NCBI GenBank assembly: GCA_016294035.1 | Contig: JAEDCT010000001.1 | Span: forward strand, 124,001 to 188,000 | DNA from: Treponema sp. | Lineage (GTDB): Bacteria; Spirochaetota; Spirochaetia; Treponematales; Treponemataceae | Length of the DNA: 64,000 bases | Direction of reading: 5' to 3' | Shown: positions 16,393-24,816 of the stretch, piece by piece | How the letters are laid out: each line of letters starts with the position of its first letter | Numbering within the stretch: position 1 is the first letter of the stretch | Position numbers and translations under genes: made by a program | The notes under the pieces: model-generated | The model's database searches: none | Seen by the model: only the letters and a program-made list of their open reading frames with translations | Told to the model about the DNA's origin: nothing

Positions 16393-17373
16393 CTAAAGAA
16401 TCTTGTAGTCAATGCCATATTCTGTGGCAAAAATTCTTGTTGATGAGAATTCCTGGGTAACATTATCAGCAAAAGATGAAATGTTGAGGGAATAAGGCGA
16501 TAAAAGATCATCAGGATTGTAGGAAGTCTCCACAACTTCACTTTCCCCAGACTCAGATACACGGCTGAAAGCACCATTCAGGCGCACAAGGTCAGAAACA
16601 ACCCCAAAAAACTGGCCCTTATTTTTTTCTTCATATTTCTGCTCAAGAAACCTGATCTGCATTTTTTCAACTTCTGAATGAAGGACATTTTCCGTATCAA
16701 AACCACTCTCAAAGGAACAGTTATTGCACTGCTGCCATTCCTCAAAATCTGCAAGAAAGGTACTTGGAGAAATCTTTAGTGGATTCAATACCGGATTGAA
16801 CCAGGGAACAGCCCTGCCAAGGGTGTAAAAAACCTTGCATGCAAAGGCAATTCCACGGGCAAAATCTATGTCTTTTGAAGAAAACACGCCAGTTGGCTTT
16901 GGAGCAGAATACTCCCCTTCAAGCTGGGCAAAATCCACATGATTAGGATACAAAGACAGTGCAAAATCAAGCCTGTCCCTGAACAATTTGAAAGTGTCCC
17001 CTTTCATAAGGCCAAAATCCATGTTGAAACCAAAGACAATTCCCGCATCATTGAGTATTTTTGCCTTTGAAGAATACATTTTCTTGTCAAAAAGCAGTTT
17101 TCCATTCTTTGAGACAGGACAAAGATCTATTTCAAGGGAACAATAAGCACCATCCAAAAGTTTCACAAAACCATGGTCAATGACTTTTGGGCTGACGGGA
17201 AGAGATAGAAAAAGATCCGGGCAGCATGACTTAACCTTGCCTATGAGTTTTTCCAGCATTTGGCGATCCTCAATGCAATTTTTGTCGTGCAGGTAAAGTT
17301 CAGTTATGTTCTGCTGAGAAAACTCTTCAATAGAGGAAATAATTGATGCTGCCGAAAAGGAAACTTCTTTCAT
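16393..17373 (-). CDS. Radical-SAM-like barrel protein lacking the FeS cysteines
   Basis: The gene starts one base after the asnA stop. I see no CxxxCxxC motif. The strand-helix rhythm is that of the radical-SAM barrel after its cluster motif: NITELYLHDKNC, then a DLFLSLPVSPKVID strand, CSLEIDLCP, a GIVFGFNMDFGL turn with DTFKLFRDRLDFALSLYPNHVDFAQLEGEY, matching the usual agI..g.d.i.GlPge...f..tl.f...l.pd....L pattern. It may be a non-catalytic paralogue. The rest (residues 180-326) is unfamiliar. Domain placement is by eye. Confidence 0.5.
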   Translation of the reverse strand: MKEVSFSAASIISSIEEFSQQNITELYLHDKNCIEDRQMLEKLIGKVKSCCPDLFLSLPVSPKVIDHGFVKLLDGAYCSLEIDLCPVSKNGKLLFDKKMYSSKAKILNDAGIVFGFNMDFGLMKGDTFKLFRDRLDFALSLYPNHVDFAQLEGEYSAPKPTGVFSSKDIDFARGIAFACKVFYTLGRAVPWFNPVLNPLKISPSTFLADFEEWQQCNNCSFESGFDTENVLHSEVEKMQIRFLEQKYEEKNKGQFFGVVSDLVRLNGAFSRVSESGESEVVETSYNPDDLLSPYSLNISSFADNVTQEFSSTRIFATEYGIDYKIL

Positions 17374-18408
17374 TTAGAGAATGGCAATATTGTTCTTTGC
17401 ACACTTATCAAGCATGTCTTGTGGCCATGTGCTAACCTGGATTTCACCAATGTGAGCCTTACGAAGGAAATACATGCACAGTCTTGACTGACCTATACCA
17501 CCGCCAAGAGTCTGTGTCAACTCACCTTTAAGAAGCTTTGAATGGAATTCCAGCTTTGCCCTTTCCGGACATCCACGTTCCTCAAGCTGAGCCTTGAGAC
17601 TTTCCGGGCTAACACGAATACCCATTGAGGAAAGCTCCATAGCACTGTCAAGAACAGGATTCCATACCATAAGGTCACCATTAAGTCCTGTGTGGCCGTC
17701 AGCTGTCTTTGTAATCCAGTCATCATAGTCTGGAGCGCGTCCGTCATGGATTGTTCCATCGGCCATCTTTCCTCCGATACCAATGATGAACACGGCACCA
17801 TACTTCTTGCAAACTTCTGTTTCTCTCTGCTTTGGAGTCATATCCGGGAATTCCTTCTGAAGATCCTCGGCATAAACAAAAGTAATGTTTTCTGGAAGGA
17901 TTGGCTTAATGCACTCATATCTGTCATAAACAAAAAATTCAGTCTGCTTGAGACAACGGAAGATTTTTCTCACAACTTCCTTGAGATATTCAATATTGCG
18001 GTCCGCAGGATCAATTGCCATGCACCAGTCCCACTGGTCAACATAAAGGGAGTGAAGATTATCAAGATCCTCATCTGCGCGGATGGCATTCATATCAGTA
18101 TAGATACCAAATCCCCTCTTGAGGCCAAGCTCAGTAACCTTAAGACGCTTCCACTTGGCAAGAGAATGAACAATTTCAACCTGAGTTTCATTCATGCACT
18201 TAATGGGAAAACGGACAGGACGCTCGATTCCATTAAGGTCATCATTTAGACCAACACCCGATCTTACAAAAAGAGGTGCCGTAACGCGAGTAAGACTTAA
18301 CTCAGTAGAAAGAGAAAGCTGAAAGAAATCCTTAAGAAGAATGATTGCCTTTTCTGTTTCCTTAACAGACAAAAGCGGCTTATAATTTTCTGGTATGTAT
18401 AAAGACAT
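17374..18408 (-). CDS. asnA: Aspartate-ammonia ligase
   Basis: AsnA makes asparagine from aspartate, ATP and ammonia and resembles class II tRNA synthetases. The ATG at 18408 (MSLYIPENYKPLLS) follows an AGGGG site and gives 344 residues, close to the family's usual ~330. Conserved blocks include VRSGVGLNDDLNG, RPVRFP, LHSLYVDQWDWCMAI, MELSSMGIRV and the C-terminal LGGGIGQSRLCM. A longer upstream frame to 18480 is unlikely. Confidence 0.96.
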   Translation of the reverse strand: MSLYIPENYKPLLSVKETEKAIILLKDFFQLSLSTELSLTRVTAPLFVRSGVGLNDDLNGIERPVRFPIKCMNETQVEIVHSLAKWKRLKVTELGLKRGFGIYTDMNAIRADEDLDNLHSLYVDQWDWCMAIDPADRNIEYLKEVVRKIFRCLKQTEFFVYDRYECIKPILPENITFVYAEDLQKEFPDMTPKQRETEVCKKYGAVFIIGIGGKMADGTIHDGRAPDYDDWITKTADGHTGLNGDLMVWNPVLDSAMELSSMGIRVSPESLKAQLEERGCPERAKLEFHSKLLKGELTQTLGGGIGQSRLCMYFLRKAHIGEIQVSTWPQDMLDKCAKNNIAIL

Positions 18409-18463
18409 AATATTACCCCTGATGAGTGAAATTATATCATAAGAATGGAGTTTTATAAAAGAG

Positions 18464-18496
18464 TGCCTCCGGAAAAACAATTGTCTTCTGGAGGCA
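18464..18496 (-). terminator. galT terminator
   Basis: TGCCTCC (18464-18470) pairs with GGAGGCA (18490-18496), followed on the minus strand by a T-rich tract. It lies just downstream of galT and upstream of asnA. Confidence 0.65.
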
Positions 18497-18519
18497 AAAT
18501 CATCATAAACATTACGATA

Positions 18520-20031
18520 TTAAAGACTTTCAATGAATCGGGCAAAGGCTTTCATGCCATCCTCATTTCTCTTGAATACACCGGCATCCTCAAGAACCCT
18601 GGAGAAGACAATTCCAACCTCATCCTGCATGATTTTCTCCACATTTGAACTGTCAATTTTGTCATATTTTCCGGAGAATTGCCTTACCCATGCAGCATGC
18701 TTTGAAAGGACCTGATCATTTTCTATGTTTTTTCCCTCAACAATAGCCTGTCCAAGATCAGCAAGCTCCTTTTTCAATCTGCTAGGCAAAACGGCAAGTC
18801 CCATGACTTCAATAAGCCCAATATTTTCCTTCTTGATATGATGAAGATCTGCATGAGGATGATATACACCAAGAGGATGCTCCTTTGTGGTAATGTTGTT
18901 CCTGAGGACAAGGTCAAGCTCAAAGTCTTCCCCGCGCCTTCGTGCAATAGGAGTAATTGTGTTGTGGGGAACACCATCAGTCTGTGCAAAAACAAAAGCA
19001 CTTTCATCAGTATATTTTCTCCATGCCTCGTGAATCTTATCTGCAAGGAGAGCCACCCTTTCACTGTCCACTCCATCAAGCCTGATAACACTCATTGGCC
19101 ATCTGACAATTGAACACTTAACGTCATCAAACCCCGGGATTTTGAACTCACATTCACATGGAGCTTTTGTCATGGCAAATTCATAGTTTCCGCCCTGGAA
19201 ATGATTGTGAGTGAGAATTGAACCGCCAACAATTGGAAGATCAGCATTAGATCCGATTGTATAGTGAGGAAAAATCTTTACAAAGTCAAAAAGGTATCTC
19301 CATGTCTTATTGGTAATTGCCATTGGAACATGATCCATTGCAAATACAATACAATGTTCATTGTAGTAAACATAGGGAGAATACTGAAGGCCAAATTTTT
19401 CTCCCTGAAGTTCGAATGGAATTATTCTGTGATTCTGCCTTGCCGGATGATTTACGCGACCAGCATAGCCTTCATTTTCCTTGCACAAAAGACAGGCCGG
19501 GTATCCGCTTTTTGGAGCATTGAGAGCTGCTGCAATGGCCTTTGGATCTTTCTCTGGCTTTGACAAATTGATTGTTATGTCAAGCTCACCATATTCTGTA
19601 GAACTTTTCCACTTCAAGTCCCTGGAAACACGGTATCGCCTTATGTAATCCGTATCCTGGCTGAACTTGTAATACCAGTTAGTGGCATCTTTTGGCGAAA
19701 TCTTGTAAAGGGAATCAAACCTGCTTCTGATTGCAGAAGGCCTGTCAACAAGGCAAGACATGATCCTGGTATCAAAAAGATCCCTGTAGACAACGCTATT
19801 GTTTTCAATCAAACCATTTTCTGCAGCATAATCAAGAATTGATTTGAGAATGGATTCAAGAGACTCAATTTTTGTGTCCGGAATTTCACTGTCCATAGAC
19901 TGCTCATCAAACCCATCCAGACCAAGGGTTTCAAGAAGCCTGTTCTGAACGTAAACAACATCATCCTGAGTGATTAACTTTGTGGTAAGTCCATAGCCTA
20001 CAAGGGCCTTAATTGATTCATAAATGCTCAT
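18520..20031 (-). CDS. galT: UDP-glucose-hexose-1-phosphate uridylyltransferase, class II
   Basis: GalT exchanges UMP between UDP-glucose and galactose-1-phosphate. The 503-residue length and blocks such as YKISPKDATNWYYKFSQDTDYIRRYR mark the Firmicutes/spirochaete GalT class rather than the shorter E. coli type. His-rich sites are GSILTHNHFQGG and GVYHPHADLHHIKKENIG. It works with galK at 8.77 kb in the Leloir pathway. A galE was not found in the window. Confidence 0.95.
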   Translation of the reverse strand: MSIYESIKALVGYGLTTKLITQDDVVYVQNRLLETLGLDGFDEQSMDSEIPDTKIESLESILKSILDYAAENGLIENNSVVYRDLFDTRIMSCLVDRPSAIRSRFDSLYKISPKDATNWYYKFSQDTDYIRRYRVSRDLKWKSSTEYGELDITINLSKPEKDPKAIAAALNAPKSGYPACLLCKENEGYAGRVNHPARQNHRIIPFELQGEKFGLQYSPYVYYNEHCIVFAMDHVPMAITNKTWRYLFDFVKIFPHYTIGSNADLPIVGGSILTHNHFQGGNYEFAMTKAPCECEFKIPGFDDVKCSIVRWPMSVIRLDGVDSERVALLADKIHEAWRKYTDESAFVFAQTDGVPHNTITPIARRRGEDFELDLVLRNNITTKEHPLGVYHPHADLHHIKKENIGLIEVMGLAVLPSRLKKELADLGQAIVEGKNIENDQVLSKHAAWVRQFSGKYDKIDSSNVEKIMQDEVGIVFSRVLEDAGVFKRNEDGMKAFARFIESL

Positions 20032-20178
20032 GCCTAAATGATAGTTTTAATGAATCCACCTGTCAAACTTGCAGAAAAAGAAAAAGAGCAACTGTTGCGC
20101 ATCAAATATAGATATTTTACTTTCAAGACTTTTTAAGTGCAAATTGAAAAATTTGTCTTTTGCTTATAAAATAATGAC

Positions 20179-21174
20179 ATGGCAAGAAAACAAAGAAGAA
20201 ACATGAATAAGTTATCCCAGTTTTTTGTGACTCTCACAATTATTTTACTTGTGCTGACAGGGCTGTACTTTCTGACTTCCCAAAAATCCTTTGATGTCAA
20301 CAGCCTGATTGAAGAACAGATTACGCAATCCCTGGAAAAAGATAAAGCAAATGAAACTGAAGCAGGACAAAACGAAATAAAGCAAGATGCAGGCAAAACA
20401 AAAACTGAAACTGCAGATGCCGTCATAGCATCAGAGCTTACACTTAATGATATTTACATTCCATCATGCAGGGCAACAACATCACATGAAAACGGAAATG
20501 ACCATGAAGTTCATACCTACTGCGGATTCACACTCTGCTACAGGGAATCATACGAAGTTGCAGAATGGGTAAGCTATGTACTCACAAAAGAAGAAACAAT
20601 CCATGTAACGGGAAGATCCAACAACTTCAGGAAAGATCCTGCAATCTCTACAGGTTCAGCTACACTTGCAGACTACAAAAAATCCGGCTATGACAGGGGA
20701 CATCTTGCACCGGCAGCTGACATGGAATGGAGCAAGGAAAGTGTAAGTGATAGTTTTTTCATGAGCAACATGACGCCTCAGAAACCGGATTTTAACCGCG
20801 GTATCTGGGGAAAGCTGGAACATCAGGTGCGGGATTGGGCAAAGGAACATGAAGAAGTTGTTGTAATAACAGGTCCTATCCTGGAAAAACCAAGCACAGA
20901 ATATGCTTCAATCGGATCAAATAAGGTTGCTGTTCCAGAATATTTCTACAAGGTTCTCCTTGCAAAAGACAAGAACAATAAATACCAGGCAATCGGATTT
21001 ATCCTGCCAAACACTGGATATGACAAGTCATTTATGGATTTTTGTGTGACAGTTGATGAAGTTGAAAGAAGAAGCAGCCTGGATTTCTTTGAATTACTTG
21101 ACGATGAAACTGAAAATTCAATTGAGGGTAAATTCGACCTTGACTTCTGGAACAAAGGAATAAAACAGGATTAA
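20179..21174 (+). CDS. DNA/RNA non-specific endonuclease, membrane-anchored
   Basis: An N-terminal signal anchor (about residues 14-33) and a polar Glu/Lys-rich linker precede a beta-beta-alpha-metal nuclease domain. The catalytic DRGH is at residues 172-175 (SGYDRGHLAPAADM), and the metal-binding Asn is in FMSNMTPQKP. The family (NUC1/EndA) degrades DNA and RNA without sequence preference. Extracytoplasmic placement suggests nutrient scavenging or DNA processing at the surface. It is monocistronic and divergent from galT. Confidence 0.93.
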   Translation: MARKQRRNMNKLSQFFVTLTIILLVLTGLYFLTSQKSFDVNSLIEEQITQSLEKDKANETEAGQNEIKQDAGKTKTETADAVIASELTLNDIYIPSCRATTSHENGNDHEVHTYCGFTLCYRESYEVAEWVSYVLTKEETIHVTGRSNNFRKDPAISTGSATLADYKKSGYDRGHLAPAADMEWSKESVSDSFFMSNMTPQKPDFNRGIWGKLEHQVRDWAKEHEEVVVITGPILEKPSTEYASIGSNKVAVPEYFYKVLLAKDKNNKYQAIGFILPNTGYDKSFMDFCVTVDEVERRSSLDFFELLDDETENSIEGKFDLDFWNKGIKQD

Positions 21175-21179
21175 AAAAA

Positions 21180-21207
21180 AGGAACCTGAAAGAAAATCCA
21201 GGTTCCT
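21180..21207. terminator. Bidirectional terminator between nuclease gene and apt
   Basis: AGGAACCTG (21180-21188) pairs with CAGGTTCCT (21199-21207), with A-tracts on the left that give T-runs for the minus strand. It sits between convergent genes. Confidence 0.75.
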
Positions 21208-21222
21208 GAAACAAATCAATTT

Positions 21223-21762
21223 CTATTCGCTGTCGTAGTCAATTAATGTTGTAATCTCAACACCGCTGAGAACTTTCTTGAAATTAAGGAAAGGAAGTCC
21301 AATGACACCAAAAACATCAGTCACTCTTGCTCCACCCTTTAATACAAGCTCACAGGCAGCCTTCAATGTTCCGCCAGTTGCAATAAGATCGTCAACAAGG
21401 AGGAAATTCTGACCTTCCTTCACATCATCAATGTGAACCTCGATTTCAGCTTTACCATATTCAAGAGAATAGGCACAGGAATATGTCTTGCCAGGAAGCT
21501 TACCTTTTTTTCTGATGAGAACCAGTGGAAGTGAAAGCCGGTCAGCCAGAGCAGCAGCAAAAACAAAACCGCGGCTTTCTATACCGCAAACAACATCAAT
21601 ATTTTTGTTTGAATAGATTTCAGCCATGCGGTCAATGCAATACTTAAAGCTTTCAGGATTCTTCAGGATTCCTGTAACATCATAGAACAAAATTCCAGGC
21701 TTTGGAAAATCCGGAACACGATTGACTGAGCCATCAAGTTTTTCAAAATCCTTCTTAAGCAT
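21223..21762 (-). CDS. apt: Adenine phosphoribosyltransferase
   Basis: This purine salvage enzyme makes AMP from adenine and PRPP. The 179-residue size is typical. Key blocks are FPKPGILFYDVTGIL, GIESRGFVFAAALA, LIRKKGKLPG and the PRPP loop FLLVDDLIATGGTLKAA. It is the last gene of a minus-strand run with tyrA and aroF. Confidence 0.96.
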   Translation of the reverse strand: MLKKDFEKLDGSVNRVPDFPKPGILFYDVTGILKNPESFKYCIDRMAEIYSNKNIDVVCGIESRGFVFAAALADRLSLPLVLIRKKGKLPGKTYSCAYSLEYGKAEIEVHIDDVKEGQNFLLVDDLIATGGTLKAACELVLKGGARVTDVFGVIGLPFLNFKKVLSGVEITTLIDYDSE

Positions 21763-21776
21763 ATATCCTCCGACTA

Positions 21777-22679
21777 TTAATTCTCATTCTTTACGTCTAT
21801 TCTTGACATTTCAAGTCTCTTTGTCCTGACATTCTCCAGATATGACTCGCAGCCTTTTGCATCATCATTCTTTATGAAATTCTTCAGGGTTGTAAGAGAG
21901 TTTTCAAAGCTTTCAATGTGAGACAAAAGTTCATTCTTGTTTGCAAGGAAAAGCTCAGTCCATAAGGGAGCATTAATCATTGCAATTCTTGTAAGATCCT
22001 CAAAACTTCCCCCGCCAAACTGAGTGACATCTGAATTCTCCGCGCTGTCAACAAGACAAGATGCAAGGACGTGACAAAGCTGGGATGTAAATGCAATCTT
22101 GTGATCATGAACCCTGCCGTCAGTTTCAACAATTCTTGAAAAACCAATCTCGGTAACAAGGCTCTTGAACAGATCAATGTTTTCTTTTCTACTTTCTTTC
22201 AAAGGCATGAGAATATAATTATGATTCTTAAAAATATCTCCGGAAGAAAATGAATAGCCTTCCTTTTCTCGACCAGCCATTGGATGTCCTGGAATAAAAT
22301 CAATATCTTCACGCCTGATTTCATCCATGCGGTCAAATATTTCTGCCTTGACACCGTTAATGTCAGTCAAAATGGAACCACTCTTAAAGGCATTCTTGTG
22401 GTCCACAATAAATTCAACTGTCATGTGAGGATAAAGACAAACAAAGACAAAATCACACTGTGAAAGCATATCATCAGCTTTATCCAGGGGATAGAATTCA
22501 TCAATTACATTCTGATCCTTAGCCATTTTAAGAGAAGACAGATTTCTGCTTGAAGAAAGAATTCTGCCAGTGCTGCCATGCTTGGACAAAACATATTCAC
22601 GGATAGCCTTAGCAATGGATCCACCCATGAGGCCCAGACCAACAATTCCATAAGTCAGTTCATTCAGTTTTTTCATCAT
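21777..22679 (-). CDS. tyrA: Prephenate dehydrogenase
   Basis: TyrA converts prephenate to 4-hydroxyphenylpyruvate in tyrosine synthesis. The N-terminal NAD-binding loop is YGIVGLGLMGGSIAKA. The catalytic His region is FIPGHPMAGREKEGY, and AFTSQLCHVLASCL follows. It lies 5 bases downstream of aroF, so the two aromatic genes form an operon. Confidence 0.94.
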   Translation of the reverse strand: MMKKLNELTYGIVGLGLMGGSIAKAIREYVLSKHGSTGRILSSSRNLSSLKMAKDQNVIDEFYPLDKADDMLSQCDFVFVCLYPHMTVEFIVDHKNAFKSGSILTDINGVKAEIFDRMDEIRREDIDFIPGHPMAGREKEGYSFSSGDIFKNHNYILMPLKESRKENIDLFKSLVTEIGFSRIVETDGRVHDHKIAFTSQLCHVLASCLVDSAENSDVTQFGGGSFEDLTRIAMINAPLWTELFLANKNELLSHIESFENSLTTLKNFIKNDDAKGCESYLENVRTKRLEMSRIDVKNEN

Positions 22680-22684
22680 AAATC

Positions 22685-23719
22685 CTACATTGTTTTATCT
22701 TCAACTGCGGCATATCTGGAAAGTTTTGCCATGAGATTTTCAAACATAGCTGGAGTCAACTGCTGACTTGCATCACTCCACGCCTTTTCCGGATTACAGT
22801 GAACCTCAATTTCAAGACCATCAGCACCACATGCAACAGCACTCTGAGCCAAAACAGGAACCATCCATCTGATTCCACATGCATGGCTAGGATCAAGGAC
22901 AACAGGCAAATGACACACATTGTGAAGATATGGAACAGCACTCACATCAAGACAATTTCTTGTGTAAGAGTCATAAGTCCTGATTCCACGTTCACAAAGA
23001 ATAACATTCTCATTTCCGTTTGCCATGATGTATTCTGCACTCATCAAAAGTTCCTGAATTGTACCAGAAAGTCCTCGCTTGAGAAGAACCGGCTTTCCGA
23101 ATTTTCCAAGTTCCTTTAGCAAATCAAAATTCTGGAAATTTCTTGCACCAACCTGAATCAGATCAACATTCTGAAAATTATCAATTTCAGAGACAGACAT
23201 AAGTTCAGTACAAATAGGAAGACCAGTTTCCTTTTTTACCTGTTCAAGAAGCCTGATTCCCTCAACTCCAAGTCCCTGAAAACTGTATGGTGAAGTTCTT
23301 GGCTTGTATGCTCCACCGCGGAAAATTCTTGCACCTGCTTTTTTAACAGCAACGGCTGCATTCATAACCTGTTCCTCTGTTTCAACTGAACAAGGACCTG
23401 CAATTACCGGAACAGTCTTTCCATCACCAACAAAGCATGAAACAACACCAGGCTGATTTTTTCCAATCTCAACTACAGTTGATTCAGGATGAAAGGAACG
23501 GCTTGCCATCTTATAAGGAGCCGATACACGCTCGCAGGATTCCACCACATCATTGGCAAGAAAATCATGGGGATCAAGTCTTGAAGTATCTCCAAGAAGT
23601 CCAATAACAACCTTGTCTACACCGTTAGAAACATGAACATCAAGTCCCTTCTGCCTGATATCATCAATAAATTCATCAATCCGTGATTTTTCACAGTCTT
23701 TCTTAAGAATTACGATCAT
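22685..23719 (-). CDS. aroF: 3-Deoxy-7-phosphoheptulonate synthase, type I-beta
   Basis: The enzyme commits erythrose-4-phosphate and PEP to the shikimate pathway. An N-terminal ferredoxin-like domain (about 1-70) precedes the barrel with VIAGPCSVETEEQV, RGGAYKPRTSPYSFQGLG, LLKRGLSGTIQE, CERGIRTYD and VVLDPSHACG. The AroG-beta/Thermotoga-type architecture suggests possible feedback control through the N-terminal domain. Confidence 0.95.
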   Translation of the reverse strand: MIVILKKDCEKSRIDEFIDDIRQKGLDVHVSNGVDKVVIGLLGDTSRLDPHDFLANDVVESCERVSAPYKMASRSFHPESTVVEIGKNQPGVVSCFVGDGKTVPVIAGPCSVETEEQVMNAAVAVKKAGARIFRGGAYKPRTSPYSFQGLGVEGIRLLEQVKKETGLPICTELMSVSEIDNFQNVDLIQVGARNFQNFDLLKELGKFGKPVLLKRGLSGTIQELLMSAEYIMANGNENVILCERGIRTYDSYTRNCLDVSAVPYLHNVCHLPVVLDPSHACGIRWMVPVLAQSAVACGADGLEIEVHCNPEKAWSDASQQLTPAMFENLMAKLSRYAAVEDKTM

Positions 23720-23728
23720 CTGATTCCC

Positions 23729-24811
23729 TCAATCTGAAAGTGATACCTGCATTATATCAATTGACATGCATTTTTTATAGTACCATTTTGTATTATACAG
23801 ATCGCTATGCAATGGAGGAGACGCAAGTTCATGAAGATTAACACTCTTGTCATCCGAAAGAAAAATCCTGTTCTCGGAAAAATAGTCCTGTGGATCAATA
23901 AAAACAATATCAACATCCATGCTTTTCAAAAGGGAAATCTTTGCAACATTCTTTTCAGACATTTTGCATCCGGCATAGGGTTTTAGCATGAAGTACCTGA
24001 TTGAATTGAATCCTCTTGGCAGAACACCCTGTCGGATAAGCTTAGACCTGCAGGATAGAATCCACCACACGTCAATTTCGTCATAGGAAAGCTCAGTACC
24101 TATGATATCAATATTGGCACAGAAAAAAAGCTGTACCCAGGAAGTAATTTTTCCAGAGTAGGATCCCTTTTGCTGCATTTCGGAAACAACTTTTTTTATC
24201 TGGGAAGAATCCCTGGATTTCTTTTTTGAAAACAAAAGCGGGTAAAGTTCAGACTTAAGCTCACCCACATTTCTGATGTATGTATTGAACCACATGCACA
24301 AGGTGTTGACCATACCCTTCTCCGAAACTGCGCCATGAGCATGCCACACTGCAGTTGTCCTAAGGCCATCAATAGCACTCTCCCTGGGAATGGAAACCTT
24401 TAGTTTTGAAATTTTGTCTATTGAACTTGGAGGATAAATTTTATCTGAATCATGAATGGCAGCATTCTCAAAGCAGGCATCATAATTCATGGTAATAATC
24501 TGATCAAAAGATTTTACTGCATCAATATGAACAGAAGACGGATGAAGAGACTTTGAAGTCAAAGAGGCAATTTCCTGCCTGATTTTTTCATCGTCCTCTT
24601 CATCAAACTTACCGTTCTTTTCCTGGATAGCCCTGGCCAGAAGTTCGTACTGCATGTAGGGAGAAATGTTCTCAACAAACAGCCTCAAATATGTATCATA
24701 CACACCAAATTTCTTGAACAACCTTTTAGAAAGTTCGCCCCATGAAACATAGTTGCGATCCAGACAATTAAAGCCATTACCTGCAAACAAAACCCTTTCA
24801 AGACTATCCAT
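23729..24811 (-). CDS. Stand-alone SIR2-like protein
   Basis: The 360-residue protein shows the pattern of SIR2-like NAD-binding enzymes: LFAGNGFN near residues 8-15, ITMNYD (106-111) in place of TTNYD, a catalytic-type His in VWHAHG (156-160) and GTELSYDEIDVWW (238-250), equivalent to the GySl.D.d...l block. No zinc-binding Cys set of protein deacylases is present. Many such SIR2 domains cleave NAD in phage defence; a defence role is only inferred because it sits between aroF and metY in a metabolic region. There is a 5-base gap to metY, suggesting co-transcription. Confidence 0.75.
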   Translation of the reverse strand: MDSLERVLFAGNGFNCLDRNYVSWGELSKRLFKKFGVYDTYLRLFVENISPYMQYELLARAIQEKNGKFDEEDDEKIRQEIASLTSKSLHPSSVHIDAVKSFDQIITMNYDACFENAAIHDSDKIYPPSSIDKISKLKVSIPRESAIDGLRTTAVWHAHGAVSEKGMVNTLCMWFNTYIRNVGELKSELYPLLFSKKKSRDSSQIKKVVSEMQQKGSYSGKITSWVQLFFCANIDIIGTELSYDEIDVWWILSCRSKLIRQGVLPRGFNSIRYFMLKPYAGCKMSEKNVAKISLLKSMDVDIVFIDPQDYFSENRIFLSDDKSVNLHELASPPLHSDLYNTKWYYKKCMSIDIMQVSLSD

Positions 24812-24816
24812 AGAAA

